Shown here in pieces: positions 8,538 to 17,013 of a stretch of DNA of 42,376 nucleotides (its first letter is position 1; each line of letters starts with the position of its first letter). Under the pieces are notes generated by a model. That model was not told where the DNA came from. It saw only the letters and a list, made by a program, of their open reading frames with translations, and did not search any database. Position numbers and translations under genes: made by a program. Origin of the DNA: a virus; the IMG/VR virus record IMGVR_UViG_3300032086_001176, positions 1-42,376 of that record. The stretch is one strand, 5' to 3'.

Positions 8538-9240
8538 GCCGTAGCGCCTTCGCTGTGCTTTTTACATAGTAGCTTCCGTAGAGGTCGCGACTAGACAGCC
8601 TTCCTTGGGCATGATGCAAAATCATTTGGTCGCCTAAATAGATCGCGGCGTGGTTAGGCAGAGGTGATTCAATCTGCATCAAAATTGCATCACCGCGCTG
8701 CAATTCAGCAACAGGAACTTCCCTAAAACCTTCGTTAGCAAAATTGTCTAGGTACAGGTTTTCGCCACGTTCCCAGAACTGATCGCGACGGTCGTAATCT
8801 TTAAGATTCAACCCAAACTCACGCCCATACCAATCACGGCACAACGAATAGCAATCCACTAAACCAAAGACAAACTCACGCCCGACATACGGCAGTTCAA
8901 AACCCTCAGGCTGGCAATAACCCCAGCCTTTTGTTTTGGGGTTGACGACGTACCAGGGCAAGCCGCTTTTTTCACAAGCCACCCTGTCAGCTGCTGATGG
9001 GGCGGGGTTGGTTGTTGGGTGGCTATGCACAACAGCCACAATCTCACCTTTGTCTTCTACAGCTGCGTAATCCAGTGGGTCTAAAACAAAGTGTTCATGC
9101 GGTGTTTCCGCTAGGTTCTTGCAAGGGAAGTACCTGCGACGACCTTTGACCACGGCAACAAGGCCGCACACTTCTTGCGGGAACCCTGCTTGGGCTTGCT
9201 CCAGAATTTGGTGCTTAATCCCGTCAGGTAACTCAGTCAT
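8524..9240 (-). CDS. K: Tail tip protein K-like: JAB/MPN + NlpC/P60 peptidase, 238 aa
   Basis: Two hydrolase domains are visible. The N-terminal JAB/MPN domain has Glu23 and the metal-binding motif HSHP (His72, His74) with a downstream Ser82 and Asp85. The C-terminal NlpC/P60 domain has Cys130 in GLVDCYSLCRDW and His197 in LPNHAAIYLGD. This matches lambda gpK, thought to act in tail-tip assembly and possibly in peptidoglycan processing during DNA entry. The key residues of both domains look intact. The gene lies between L and I and overlaps both. Confidence 0.92.
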   Translation of the reverse strand: MTELPDGIKHQILEQAQAGFPQEVCGLVAVVKGRRRYFPCKNLAETPHEHFVLDPLDYAAVEDKGEIVAVVHSHPTTNPAPSAADRVACEKSGLPWYVVNPKTKGWGYCQPEGFELPYVGREFVFGLVDCYSLCRDWYGREFGLNLKDYDRRDQFWERGENLYLDNFANEGFREVPVAELQRGDAILMQIESPLPNHAAIYLGDQMILHHAQGRLSSRDLYGSYYVKSTAKALRHESR

Positions 9241-10877
9241 CGGAATAGACCCGCTCCAGGGAATGCTCCAAACGGCAAGCCATCAGTGCTTTTGACGAAT
9301 GTGTACTGGTCGGAGCCTTTAAAGGTGTAGGAGTAAGTTGGCTGCGCTATTGCTGTGTATTTGGTGTAGCCCGATGTGCCGCTAAATCCTTGTGCTTGAC
9401 TGGCTACAGCAAGCGTATAACGGTAGAAATACTTGCAAGTTCCTATCTGCGGCTCGCTGGATCCGCTGGATACATATGTGATCCAACAAGAAACAACGTG
9501 TTTGTTGGCCCGATAATACTCTTCAGTGACTTTTGTGTAATTGGTGGTTGAAAGTCCTGGCCCCGTGATGTAATCGCCAACATTCAAAACATCAGTGTTT
9601 GAGTACATATACTGCGAGTTTCCGCCGTTTGCATCACCAAGCTGTACACCGTAAAAAGTGCCGGCAGTCGTAAATGCAACCGTAATGTCTGCAGGTTGGC
9701 TCATTGTGATTGTCGTGCCATCAATGGCAGAAATCAAAGTGCCGCTTGTAATGTTTGTGCCGCTGATGTCCATACCAACAGCAAGACCAGTGGCGTCTGC
9801 AACGACAATCTGCGATGGGTCTGCAGATTGGATCGTGCCATTGACCGTGACAGATGTTGTTGCCGTAGCAGCCGCAGAAAGCGTAATTACACTTTGATCG
9901 GCATTGGTTGAGGCAACTGTTGTTCCAGATGGGATGCCAAAGCCCAGCACGCTGTTTCCAGCTTCAATTGAAGCTCCGGCAGTGTTTAGCGTCACTGTTG
10001 TAGAACCAACAGTTGCAGAGCCAGTCACAACATTTGTGCCAAACCGCGCACGGCAGGAATCAAGGCGCTTCCCGCAAACATCATCTGCTGCTGATAAGAC
10101 AGGTACATTCCCAGCGTCGTAATAAAACGAACTGGTGTAACCGCACTCAGCACTCCGGTACTTCCACTGACAGAGGTTGGCCACAATTTGACGCCTAGGC
10201 AGTTTGATTCCAGCAAGGTCAAATTTGCTAGCTAACTCAAAACTTACGGCATCGCGAGTCTCATTGGCTTTCCGATCCACATACCAAATCTCTTCTGGGA
10301 AGGCTGCGTTTGGGTCCGCAGTAGGTTCACCGTCAAGATACTTTTTGAGAGTACGGATACGCCGCACTTCCGCACCAGCAAGATCATTGCCCGTTGTGAT
10401 CAAATTGACGTCAATCAACAACGCACTAATCGTGCTGTTGATATTGGCCACCGTGATAGTTGGGCGAGGCAAGGTACCTGTATTTGTGTACTCAAACCCC
10501 TCTGCTGTGACTGGCAAACGGATGTACTCATTGCCGTTCCAGGTAATGTTGCCGGTTACGTCAGCGTTGACCCCGTTGTGCCAACGCAAAATATCGCTTG
10601 ACCCGTGAAGGCTGTTGTCTAAGCGCAACTCAAATAATTCAATGATTGCGCTTGGCGCAAGGCTAGATAAATCTTCGTAGACAGAACTAATCGCCGTCCA
10701 AACAACAGTGTTGTCGGTGACGGTGCTGCCAATATCAGTTGGCCATGCTGGTTCGCTAGCTGCTGACGTTCCAGCGGTAGTGCAACGAAACACCAAACCG
10801 CTGACCTGTTGCGTCGCAGCGGCACGAACATCACCGACAGCAAAAGCGGTGCTAGCAGCCCAAGCGGTGTATGCCAT
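9237..10877 (-). CDS. L: Minor tail protein L-like with added N-terminal and inserted domains, 546 aa
   Basis: The core matches the lambda gpL family: ELFELRLDNS near residue 85, PRRQIVANLCQWKYRSAECG near 220, and the cysteine set continuing DDVCGKRLDSCRARFG. In lambda gpL such cysteines bind an iron-sulfur cluster. Lambda L is about 230 residues. Here there is an extra N-terminal module (residues 1-70, EPAWPTDIGSTVTD), and between CRARFG and the C-terminal LPFGAFPGAGLFR lies an insertion of over 200 residues rich in Thr, Ser and Val with Ig-like beta repeats. Position between M and K supports the call. Confidence 0.87.
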   Translation of the reverse strand: MAYTAWAASTAFAVGDVRAAATQQVSGLVFRCTTAGTSAASEPAWPTDIGSTVTDNTVVWTAISSVYEDLSSLAPSAIIELFELRLDNSLHGSSDILRWHNGVNADVTGNITWNGNEYIRLPVTAEGFEYTNTGTLPRPTITVANINSTISALLIDVNLITTGNDLAGAEVRRIRTLKKYLDGEPTADPNAAFPEEIWYVDRKANETRDAVSFELASKFDLAGIKLPRRQIVANLCQWKYRSAECGYTSSFYYDAGNVPVLSAADDVCGKRLDSCRARFGTNVVTGSATVGSTTVTLNTAGASIEAGNSVLGFGIPSGTTVASTNADQSVITLSAAATATTSVTVNGTIQSADPSQIVVADATGLAVGMDISGTNITSGTLISAIDGTTITMSQPADITVAFTTAGTFYGVQLGDANGGNSQYMYSNTDVLNVGDYITGPGLSTTNYTKVTEEYYRANKHVVSCWITYVSSGSSEPQIGTCKYFYRYTLAVASQAQGFSGTSGYTKYTAIAQPTYSYTFKGSDQYTFVKSTDGLPFGAFPGAGLFR

Positions 10878-11218
10878 CAGGGTTCAAATACTTGACGGAA
10901 AGTTACGCTGATGCGACTGCGTTCCACAGAATATAGTTCGCGGCTCCAGCTATCGCAGACCCATTTGTAGGACGTGGTTGTGTCTGGGGGTGTCCAATCA
11001 AAACTTGCAGAATCTTCAGCGCGTGCGTTTAAAAATGCCTCAACAATGTTTGCGTCGTCATCGGAGAGGTCAAAGGTGAGGTTCCATTCCTTAGGGTTTT
11101 GATTTATGCCATAGAGCAAGCGTTGTTCATAACCATCCCCAAACTGAACGCGGCGAGTTCTAGGTTCGCTGACCTTGGTGGCGGTGTAAACCGGGTTGTA
11201 TGACGGAAAAGTTGCCAT
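10877..11218 (-). CDS. M: Minor tail protein M-like, 113 aa
   Basis: The sequence (TRRVQFGDGYEQRLLYGIN, WNLTFDLSDDDANIVEAFL, FDWTPP) is typical of the phage minor tail protein M family, which joins the distal tail tube end to the tip complex. Length matches lambda gpM. Start and stop overlap the neighbouring H and L genes by one base each, as in a tightly coupled tail operon. Confidence 0.9.
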   Translation of the reverse strand: MATFPSYNPVYTATKVSEPRTRRVQFGDGYEQRLLYGINQNPKEWNLTFDLSDDDANIVEAFLNARAEDSASFDWTPPDTTTSYKWVCDSWSRELYSVERSRISVTFRQVFEP

Positions 11219-13317
11219 TAGGTTCCTGCGAGTAGACCGCCAGGGCGTTTCTGCTTGACCAGTTCTGCTTGGACAGCAGCACCAATAACCCTGCCAAGCT
11301 GTGAAGCTTGATCGTTGTCTCCTTGTACTTTAGTGCCGCTGGCGTCAACGTTCACCACAACATTGGACGATCCACCCATCATCTTGTCGTTAGGGACAAT
11401 GGTGCCGCTAGATCGTGGGACGAACAACTCTGGGCCGCGCTCACCAACAATAGAAGGTTTGCCAACAGGCGGACGCCCGCCATTTGCAAAAAAACCGCCC
11501 AAGTTAAATCCTTTGGGGCTAGAAACATTTAAGGGGTTGTTGACTCCGGTCATAAATGAAGTACCGCCACCGCCCCCAACAAACAAGCCAAGAATCCCAA
11601 AGATTGCCTGCTGCGCCAACATCTTTGTTGCCATATCAATAAAAGCCTTACCAATATCGGCAAACATTTTTGCAAATGCTTGGCCAACTGTCTGCGTGCC
11701 ATCTACAGCACCTTGGATTGCGCTAGACATTGCGCTTGCAAAACTTGTTTCAATCGTCTGAGCAATGCTAATGATTATCTGCTGAGTGTTTGTAAATTGT
11801 TCTTTTAGCCTGTCCATATATTGCTCAATTTGTGTTCTTTCCCGATCAAATGCAATTTCTAGGCTGTTTACCTGATCAAGCATGAGCTGCCTGAGCAGAT
11901 TTTGCTTCTCCATTTCAGTGTTCTGATCAGCCAAAGCTTGTAGCCTGCTGCGCTCTAATGGGTCAGTGATTTGGGCAAGTTGTGATTCAAGGTCTTGTCT
12001 TGCAAATTGAATTTGAAGAAGATCACGCTCAAACCCTTCGCTTGCATTCAGCAACTTGTTTTCTCTTTCAATAGAAGTCGCTAGTTGCTTCCGTAATTCC
12101 AGCTGTCTTTCTAAAGCCCTTTCTGCATCTGTCTTGCCCTTGCCTTTGCCTTTGCCTTTGCCTTTGCCTGCGCCTGGCGTTCCAGCCGTTAGCTCCGGAA
12201 CCTTAATGTCACTTAGAGTTTTCTTCGGCAAAGCTTTTAGCGCCGCTGCTTCTTGCGCTTGTCGGCGCATAATTTGGCCTTGAAGGGCAACGGCTCTGCT
12301 TGCATTGGGGTCAGTTGCCGAAATTCTTTTAAGCTGAATGCTCAAACGATTCAGCGCACTGATATTTTGCTCAATTCCGGTTCTGTTTTTCTGCGAAGAA
12401 AGTTGGCCAAGCAGTTTTTCAACATTATCTACAGCTTGAGTGGTAAATCCAGCAGTTATTCCAACTCCAATCGCTCCAATTGCTCTATTAAACCCACCAC
12501 CACGCCCAGACGCTAGCAACCTATTGATTGCGTCTAATGCCGCAATTGCTTGGTCAAAAACATCTCTGATGACAGGTGCAAGAACTTGGCCAATTGTCCT
12601 AGCAAGAGTTTCTATATTGTCCGTTATTGTGCTCAATTTGCCTGATAAAGTTTCTGATTGTGCAATCGCACCGTTTGCATACTTGCCGCCCGTGTCTGTC
12701 AGCTTTTTAAGCTCAAATTCAACGGCTTTTGCGCTGATTTGCCCTTTCTGTAATGCCTTGCTGAACTCTTCTCCTGTCAGCTTGTAGGTTTCTTTTAGAC
12801 CCGTAGCAATGTCAATTCCACGCTCTTGCAGCTGCAGCAATTCTTCAGTCTGAAGCTTGCCTTTTGCTTGGATTTGACCGTAAGCAGTTGCAATACCACT
12901 TAATTCAGCGCCTGTTGCACCAGCGACATCACCAAGCCGTTTTGTCGTATCAACTAGATCTTCTGTTTGAACGCCAAACGCCTTAAGACGCTTCGCCGTT
13001 TCAATAAGGTCAGAGCTTGTAAACGGCGTTACAGCAGCAAATTGCTGCAAATCTTGAATGATGTTTTTTGCATTTTGAAGTGACCCAGTTAAAACCTCAA
13101 GACTTTTTGTCTGCCTTTCAAGTTCTGCTGTTTTAACAAAAACGAACTTAGCCGCCTGGATGAGGCCAAGAGCTGCTCCAATTTTTGCTGCAGTAGCACC
13201 AAGATTCTGAAATGCCTGCTGCGTCTTGTTTGCTTGGCTGTCAAGTTGACGCAGCTTGTCTTGTGCGCCGCGTGAGTCAACGTTGATCCCTACGTTGGCG
13301 ATAACACCCACGACCAC
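11218..13317 (-). CDS. H: Tape measure protein, H-like, 699 aa
   Basis: The N-terminal half has the tape-measure signature (FTSSDLIETAKRLKAFGVQT, GDVAGATGAELSGIATAYGQ, LQLQERGIDIATGLKE). Coiled-coil segments surround residues 385-500. A hydrophobic stretch near 560-590 (MLAQQAIFGILGLFVGG) and a lambda-H-like C-terminus follow. It would set tail length and help DNA ejection. It begins with GTG. A Gly-Lys repeat (residues about 384-395) is encoded by a 6-base tandem repeat. The protein is shorter than lambda gpH, predicting a shorter tail. Confidence 0.92.
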   Translation of the reverse strand: MVVGVIANVGINVDSRGAQDKLRQLDSQANKTQQAFQNLGATAAKIGAALGLIQAAKFVFVKTAELERQTKSLEVLTGSLQNAKNIIQDLQQFAAVTPFTSSDLIETAKRLKAFGVQTEDLVDTTKRLGDVAGATGAELSGIATAYGQIQAKGKLQTEELLQLQERGIDIATGLKETYKLTGEEFSKALQKGQISAKAVEFELKKLTDTGGKYANGAIAQSETLSGKLSTITDNIETLARTIGQVLAPVIRDVFDQAIAALDAINRLLASGRGGGFNRAIGAIGVGITAGFTTQAVDNVEKLLGQLSSQKNRTGIEQNISALNRLSIQLKRISATDPNASRAVALQGQIMRRQAQEAAALKALPKKTLSDIKVPELTAGTPGAGKGKGKGKGKGKTDAERALERQLELRKQLATSIERENKLLNASEGFERDLLQIQFARQDLESQLAQITDPLERSRLQALADQNTEMEKQNLLRQLMLDQVNSLEIAFDRERTQIEQYMDRLKEQFTNTQQIIISIAQTIETSFASAMSSAIQGAVDGTQTVGQAFAKMFADIGKAFIDMATKMLAQQAIFGILGLFVGGGGGTSFMTGVNNPLNVSSPKGFNLGGFFANGGRPPVGKPSIVGERGPELFVPRSSGTIVPNDKMMGGSSNVVVNVDASGTKVQGDNDQASQLGRVIGAAVQAELVKQKRPGGLLAGT
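12134..12169 (-). repeat. Six-base tandem repeat inside the tape measure gene
   Basis: Six consecutive TTGCCT-type units (the first ends in C) on the plus strand encode alternating Gly and Lys in the tape measure protein. Such arrays can change copy number by slippage without breaking the frame. Confidence 0.85.
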
Positions 13318-13338
13318 AACCTAAAACCTAGATGCAGT

Positions 13339-13871
13339 CTAACGGCGACGGGCTTTCCTCATTTCTGCTTCCTGCTCTTCATTCAACAGCTCAAAATAAG
13401 CTGACCACAAAAACAGCTCATCAATCGTGATCAACTGATTAAGCTGCTGCAGCGTGTAGCCAAGCTCTTTTGCCACCCCAAGTTGGAGCCGTAACAGGTT
13501 ATCCCGTTTCAGCTCCTGCTTTAGTTTTTTAGGTCAACGTCCTGGTCAGAGTCTTCACTGATCACAGCAAGCATCAATGCTTGCAAGTCAGCATCACGCA
13601 CGTCATTCTTCAGCTCGGCAATGTGCCCCATCTGAAACAGACGTTGCCCGTTTTCATCCGTTGCCTTCTGCACAAACAACTGCAACGCAAAAGCGTTGAC
13701 ATCATCACCCGTGCCTTTTTGAGCGCGTTCACGCTCTGCCATTGTCAGCGGTGTACGCCAAAACTCAAATTCATCACCATTGCTCAGCACCACAACCTTT
13801 TTGACTGGGGCTAGGTTTGCTGCTTTCTTGAGCCGGTCAAGAGCATTCATGCGCCCAGAAGTTGCGGCCAT
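13339..13871 (-). CDS. GT: Tail assembly chaperone GT, made by -1 frameshift, 177 aa
   Basis: Gene G (13521-13871) ends CTA AAA AAC TAA. A -1 slip on AAAAAAC continues in a frame that stays open for 61 more codons, to a TAG at 13339. The extension contains LGYTLQQLNQLITIDELFLW and ends in RKARRR, the look of a lambda T-type tail: aromatic residues followed by a basic end. In lambda, G and GT coat the tape measure and recruit tail tube subunits. The frameshift product lies between the major tail gene and the tape measure, as expected. Confidence 0.9.
13521..13871 (-). CDS. G: Tail assembly chaperone G, 116 aa
   Basis: This is the unshifted product. It starts MAATSGRMNALDRLKKAANL and includes VVVLSNGDEFEFWRTPLTMAERERA, as in tail chaperones of lambda-like phages. 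It ends DVDLKN at the slippery site. The position before the tape measure gene and the frameshift that adds a T domain both support the call. The ATG at 13871 lies about 35 bases after an intrinsic terminator, so G/GT expression may be lower than that of the major tail protein. Confidence 0.88.
   Translation of the reverse strand: MAATSGRMNALDRLKKAANLAPVKKVVVLSNGDEFEFWRTPLTMAERERAQKGTGDDVNAFALQLFVQKATDENGQRLFQMGHIAELKNDVRDADLQALMLAVISEDSDQDVDLKN
13524..13530 (-). promoter_or_regulatory. Programmed -1 frameshift site A_AAA_AAC
   Basis: The heptamer AAAAAAC sits in the correct register (codons AAA AAC), directly before the TAA stop of G. This is a canonical X_XXY_YYZ slippery sequence, and the -1 frame downstream is open and gene-like for 61 codons. 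Confidence 0.9.
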
Positions 13872-13903
13872 AAAAATGAGGAAGTTAGATATATCCTAAG
13901 CAT

Positions 13904-13929
13904 AAAAAAATCCCCGGTCAAGCCGGGGA
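13904..13929 (-). terminator. Intrinsic terminator after the major tail gene
   Basis: The stem is TCCCCGG / CCGGGGA with a 5-base loop, followed on the minus strand by seven U residues. It lies between the major tail protein gene and G, where partial termination would give high tail-tube and low chaperone levels. Confidence 0.9.
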
Positions 13930-13950
13930 CTAAAGCCACCACTAATCAAA

Positions 13951-14697
13951 TCAGGACTTGCTGAAGTCAAAAGAAGGTGCTGCGCTAGGACGGAAGTTGA
14001 CAGACACGCTTTGACCGTCGTCAGGGTTCACGTTCAAGCTGGCAGAAGTCAGCACAACGGGAACTTCAATGGAACGGCTTTGGGTGTCATCCACAACACC
14101 GCTAACCAGAACGCGGTCAACGTACAGCTTCATGGTTGCGCCTTGCTGCTGACGCAGAAGCACGTCTTCAATCAGACGGCTAGACAGTGCGGTGTCATCG
14201 TCGGTGGTGTAGACAGTGGCAGAGCCAGTACCGTCTGCAAAACCAGTGATGTATTCACGGAACGGGACAGTACCGCCCAAGGTCTGTCCAATGGTGGTGA
14301 CATCAATTTCAGAACGGGTGATCTCAAAAGCCCAATCACGCACTGAACCCACCACGGCAGGCGCGGTGTAAGTGATGCTTGCAAAGCTGCTACCAAAACC
14401 ACTAGGTTGAGCGGTTGCAGTTTCAGCGGCACCCCCTTCAGTGGAGCTGATGGTCATGACCCCAGTGGAAGAGTTGTAGGTCAGGACGTAATAATCACCA
14501 GCAGCAATCGCGTTGGTGGTGGTTGCACCGCCAGGATATGCCAAGGTCACAGGATCATTGACCTGAAAACCAAGATCAGTTCCAACCTGAATGTCAGAAC
14601 CACTTGCAGGAAAATCAGTCGCCTCAAGGGTGGTGACTGAAGTGCCTGCAGGTTTGTAATAAAGTGCGCCGGACGTACCGGACAGAACAGTAGCCAT
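13951..14697 (-). CDS. Major tail (tube) protein, 248 aa
   Basis: The protein starts MATVLSGTSGALYYKPAGTS and is rich in beta structure, with a C-terminal part (LYVDRVLVSGVVDDTQSRSI, VSVNFRPSAAPSFD) typical of siphovirus major tail proteins. An N-terminal segment (residues about 35-95) appears to be an added beta domain. Position between the tail terminator and the G/GT chaperones matches lambda gpV. A terminator directly downstream fits a very highly expressed gene. Confidence 0.87.
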   Translation of the reverse strand: MATVLSGTSGALYYKPAGTSVTTLEATDFPASGSDIQVGTDLGFQVNDPVTLAYPGGATTTNAIAAGDYYVLTYNSSTGVMTISSTEGGAAETATAQPSGFGSSFASITYTAPAVVGSVRDWAFEITRSEIDVTTIGQTLGGTVPFREYITGFADGTGSATVYTTDDDTALSSRLIEDVLLRQQQGATMKLYVDRVLVSGVVDDTQSRSIEVPVVLTSASLNVNPDDGQSVSVNFRPSAAPSFDFSKS

Positions 14698-14723
14698 AGT
14701 TTTGAACGGTAGTGGCTTCCGGC

Positions 14724-15143
14724 TTATTCTAAATAGGCTTCAAAAGTGATGCTCAACCGGGTCTGAAAATACGACTCAGGTTCACCGGGCAGAACTTGCG
14801 CTGGCCCTGATGCCGCATCAAAAATAATGCCGCTAAACGTCTGACGGTCAAAGACATCTTTCAGGCGTTCAGCAATGTCATAGTTTTCACCAGACCCCAC
14901 ACCAATTGGGCTAAAAACATTGATCAGGACAAGGCCATTGTGCTGATTAAACCCTGGCGACGGGCCAACAAGTGTTGCGTAACTATTATCCCCAAAGGTG
15001 ATGGCGCACTCAACCCAAGGTGAATTGTTGGGTGGGGTGAAAGGGACATTTTGAAAAGCTACCGGGTATGGCGCTGGGTTGGCCATTTCTTCCGCAACTT
15101 TGCCTTCAATGATGGCGCGGATGTCGTTGTAAGTGCTGGTCAT
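14724..15143 (-). CDS. Tail terminator / minor tail U-like protein, 139 aa
   Basis: The sequence (YNDIRAIIEGKVAEEMA, PWVECAITFGDNSYATLVG, GLVLINVFSPIGVGSG, YDIAERLKDVFD) is typical of the DUF4128/gpU-like tail terminator family, which caps the tail tube and joins it to the head. The gene sits directly before the major tail gene and overlaps the upstream gp10-like gene by 4 bases. Confidence 0.83.
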   Translation of the reverse strand: MTSTYNDIRAIIEGKVAEEMANPAPYPVAFQNVPFTPPNNSPWVECAITFGDNSYATLVGPSPGFNQHNGLVLINVFSPIGVGSGENYDIAERLKDVFDRQTFSGIIFDAASGPAQVLPGEPESYFQTRLSITFEAYLE

Positions 15144-15607
15144 GATGTCCGCCCGATTTTGTCAGCTTGTTGCCTAATCCAGGCTTGCATATCCTTTGCA
15201 ATGACCAAAGGATAGCCGCGTTCAATTTGATCATCTTTAGACCGCCAACGGCCTTGCCAAGATCGCGGCAAATTATCACCCATCAAGACGGGCTCAACGT
15301 AGGGCAGGTTGTTGTGGATACTGTAGACATTGCCTAGCTTTTCCTTGGAATAGTTCAGGCGATCAGGCGGCAGGGCGCCATGAACTGTTTTTCTGCTCAA
15401 CACCATATCTGGATAGTTCCCAGGCGGCTTGACCCCACCCGATGCAGTATTTTCCCCAATCTGCCAGCTAGCGCGAAGCCTGCCAGTGTCAACAGGGCTT
15501 GACGCCTTTAGGCGTTTGTCAGTTTCCAAGACAGCAACACGCAGCAGCTTTTCATACTGCTCCTCTGCATAATCTCCAATCTGAGAAAGCTTGATTGTGC
15601 GTGTCAT
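15140..15607 (-). CDS. HK97 gp10-like neck / tail completion protein, 155 aa
   Basis: The segment KRLKASSPVDTGRLRASWQ is the hallmark of the HK97 gp10/minor tail Z-like family, which acts in head-tail joining. I use the ATG at 15607 (MTRTIKLSQIGDYAEEQ) rather than an in-frame TTG six bases earlier, because the ATG directly follows the upstream stop. It lies between the connector gene and the tail terminator, the usual place. Confidence 0.87.
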   Translation of the reverse strand: MTRTIKLSQIGDYAEEQYEKLLRVAVLETDKRLKASSPVDTGRLRASWQIGENTASGGVKPPGNYPDMVLSRKTVHGALPPDRLNYSKEKLGNVYSIHNNLPYVEPVLMGDNLPRSWQGRWRSKDDQIERGYPLVIAKDMQAWIRQQADKIGRTS

Positions 15608-15609
15608 GA

Positions 15610-15966
15610 TCAACCTCTCAGAATCAGGTCATGAGTGATTGCCTTATTGTCCTGTTCAACCGTGCTAACGGAAATGATCTGATAGCTGACAGACTCAATC
15701 ACAACACGATCAGAGACCTTGGGCGCTGCAGGTAAATCCAATGCCGCAACCGTTAGACGCTTATCCCCAGCCTGAATCAAATCCCCAACTTCACGTTCAG
15801 TAACATTCTGAAGCACGCCCTGCAATGTGGTGTCGCTCTGCGTTTCAGCAACCTTGCCCGTTGCAGTGTTATACGTCCCAAGCGTTATTAGACGGAATGT
15901 CACGGCACCGCCGAACTTGGTGATTACCTTCTTAGCAACCTTCTGCAGTGAAGTGGCTAGGGACAT
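15610..15966 (-). CDS. Head-tail connector / stopper protein, 118 aa
   Basis: The protein starts MSLATSLQKVAKKVITKFGG and has a predicted beta-barrel pattern (VTFRLITLGTYNTATGKVAE, TLQGVLQNVTEREVGDLIQA, ISVSTVEQDNKAITHDLIL), as in SPP1 gp16/HK97 gp7-type stopper proteins. Gene order (connector, gp10-like, terminator) supports this. Start and stop are tightly coupled to neighbours. Confidence 0.75.
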   Translation of the reverse strand: MSLATSLQKVAKKVITKFGGAVTFRLITLGTYNTATGKVAETQSDTTLQGVLQNVTEREVGDLIQAGDKRLTVAALDLPAAPKVSDRVVIESVSYQIISVSTVEQDNKAITHDLILRG

Positions 15967-16220
15967 TAGATCCTATAGGCAACACATGCCCCATTCTGAA
16001 GCTGGATGCTAGTGAACACACCGACAAGATGAAAACCTGCCGGAAAGGTTTCACCTACGAACGTATTGCCGGTGTAATTTTCAGCAGAAATTGCAGTGAC
16101 AGTGCTGTTTTCGTAGAAATCAATATGGTTGAACCGCCCCGTATGGGCAGCAGTGTCAGTGATCAGCTCAGCACCAACTGTGTAATCAACCGCAGAATCG
16201 CCGCCGTATCCTTTTGCCAT
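15966..16220 (-). CDS. Small virion-associated protein, paralogue of next gene, 84 aa
   Basis: It shares the core DTAAHTGRF followed by a beta-rich segment with the adjacent 75-aa protein at 16223-16450, and both end in an AYR(I/L) tail. This family of short beta proteins in the head-tail region of aquatic phages is usually thought to decorate capsid or neck; that role is inference. The stop overlaps the connector start by one base. Confidence 0.7.
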   Translation of the reverse strand: MAKGYGGDSAVDYTVGAELITDTAAHTGRFNHIDFYENSTVTAISAENYTGNTFVGETFPAGFHLVGVFTSIQLQNGACVAYRI

Positions 16221-16222
16221 GA

Positions 16223-16450
16223 TCAGAGCCTATAAGCTTGAACGCTACCGCTAGTCAGCGTGATGCTAGTAATCACGCCGCAAAACTCACAGCTTGCATT
16301 TAGGTTGACAGCGGTCAAAGCATTGCCCGTTACATCCTCAGCAGTCATGCTTGCGATGACCGTATTCTCAAGCGCCACAATCTTGCCAAATCGGCCAGTG
16401 TGAGCCGCTGTGTCTGAAATATATTCAGATCCAGGGTAGGCGTAACCCAT
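16223..16450 (-). CDS. Small virion-associated protein, paralogue of previous gene, 75 aa
   Basis: The sequence contains YISDTAAHTGRFGKIVALEN and ends SGSVQAYRL. It is related to the 84-aa protein immediately downstream (shared DTAAHTGRF, matching beta strands and C-termini), so the two probably arose by tandem duplication and then diverged. Spacing is two bases on each side. Possible decoration or fibre-like role; not proven. Confidence 0.7.
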   Translation of the reverse strand: MGYAYPGSEYISDTAAHTGRFGKIVALENTVIASMTAEDVTGNALTAVNLNASCEFCGVITSITLTSGSVQAYRL

Positions 16451-16452
16451 AA

Positions 16453-17013
16453 TCAGCTCCGCTTGATAGCAATGTTGCCCGGTCCACTGATTCTAAGGCC
16501 AATCAAATACCGTTCAACCATTGGGGGGATACGATCAGCACCCACAGCACCAAACTGATTAGGCGTTACGTTCAAGCTACCAATCTGAACATTCTTGTAA
16601 TCGTCAAGACCGCTCAGCCCTAAACCGTCTTTGTTGTTGTTCAGGTAAACGGCTAGCTCAGCTTGTGCCTTTTGAATTTGATCCGGGATTTCAGTGTCGG
16701 TGAAATAGTCCGTGGTGATCCTGAACGGAAAACCAACTGAATAAGTGTTGATGTAGGTATCCGGCTTGCGAACACCAGTGCGCGGCCATTGCAGTGCCTG
16801 GGTGTCAGTTGCTCTTGCGCCAAGATACCGTTCACGATCAAGTCGTTGGGCTGCGGTGTAAAGCGCACGATTCTTTTGATCTGTTGTTGCAGTGCCCCAG
16901 GCAACAACATCATCATTTTCAACCAAGCCTTCAATTAAAAGCTCCGCGTCTGCAAGCGTTAGATAAGTGTTGGCGCTAGCACCACCTGCAGTTGCATCAA
17001 GTGTGATCGCCAT
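16453..17013 (-). CDS. Head completion / adaptor protein (DnaT-like domain family), 186 aa
   Basis: The opening (MAITLDATAGGASANTYLTL, then ADAELLIEGL) and the helical middle (ALYTAAQRLDRERYLG, ALQWPRTGV) match the phage head-tail adaptor family often labelled as a putative DnaT-like protein. I take the ATG at 17013; a TTG three bases earlier is in frame but less likely. It overlaps the 53-aa gene upstream by 17 bases. Confidence 0.8.
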   Translation of the reverse strand: MAITLDATAGGASANTYLTLADAELLIEGLVENDDVVAWGTATTDQKNRALYTAAQRLDRERYLGARATDTQALQWPRTGVRKPDTYINTYSVGFPFRITTDYFTDTEIPDQIQKAQAELAVYLNNNKDGLGLSGLDDYKNVQIGSLNVTPNQFGAVGADRIPPMVERYLIGLRISGPGNIAIKRS

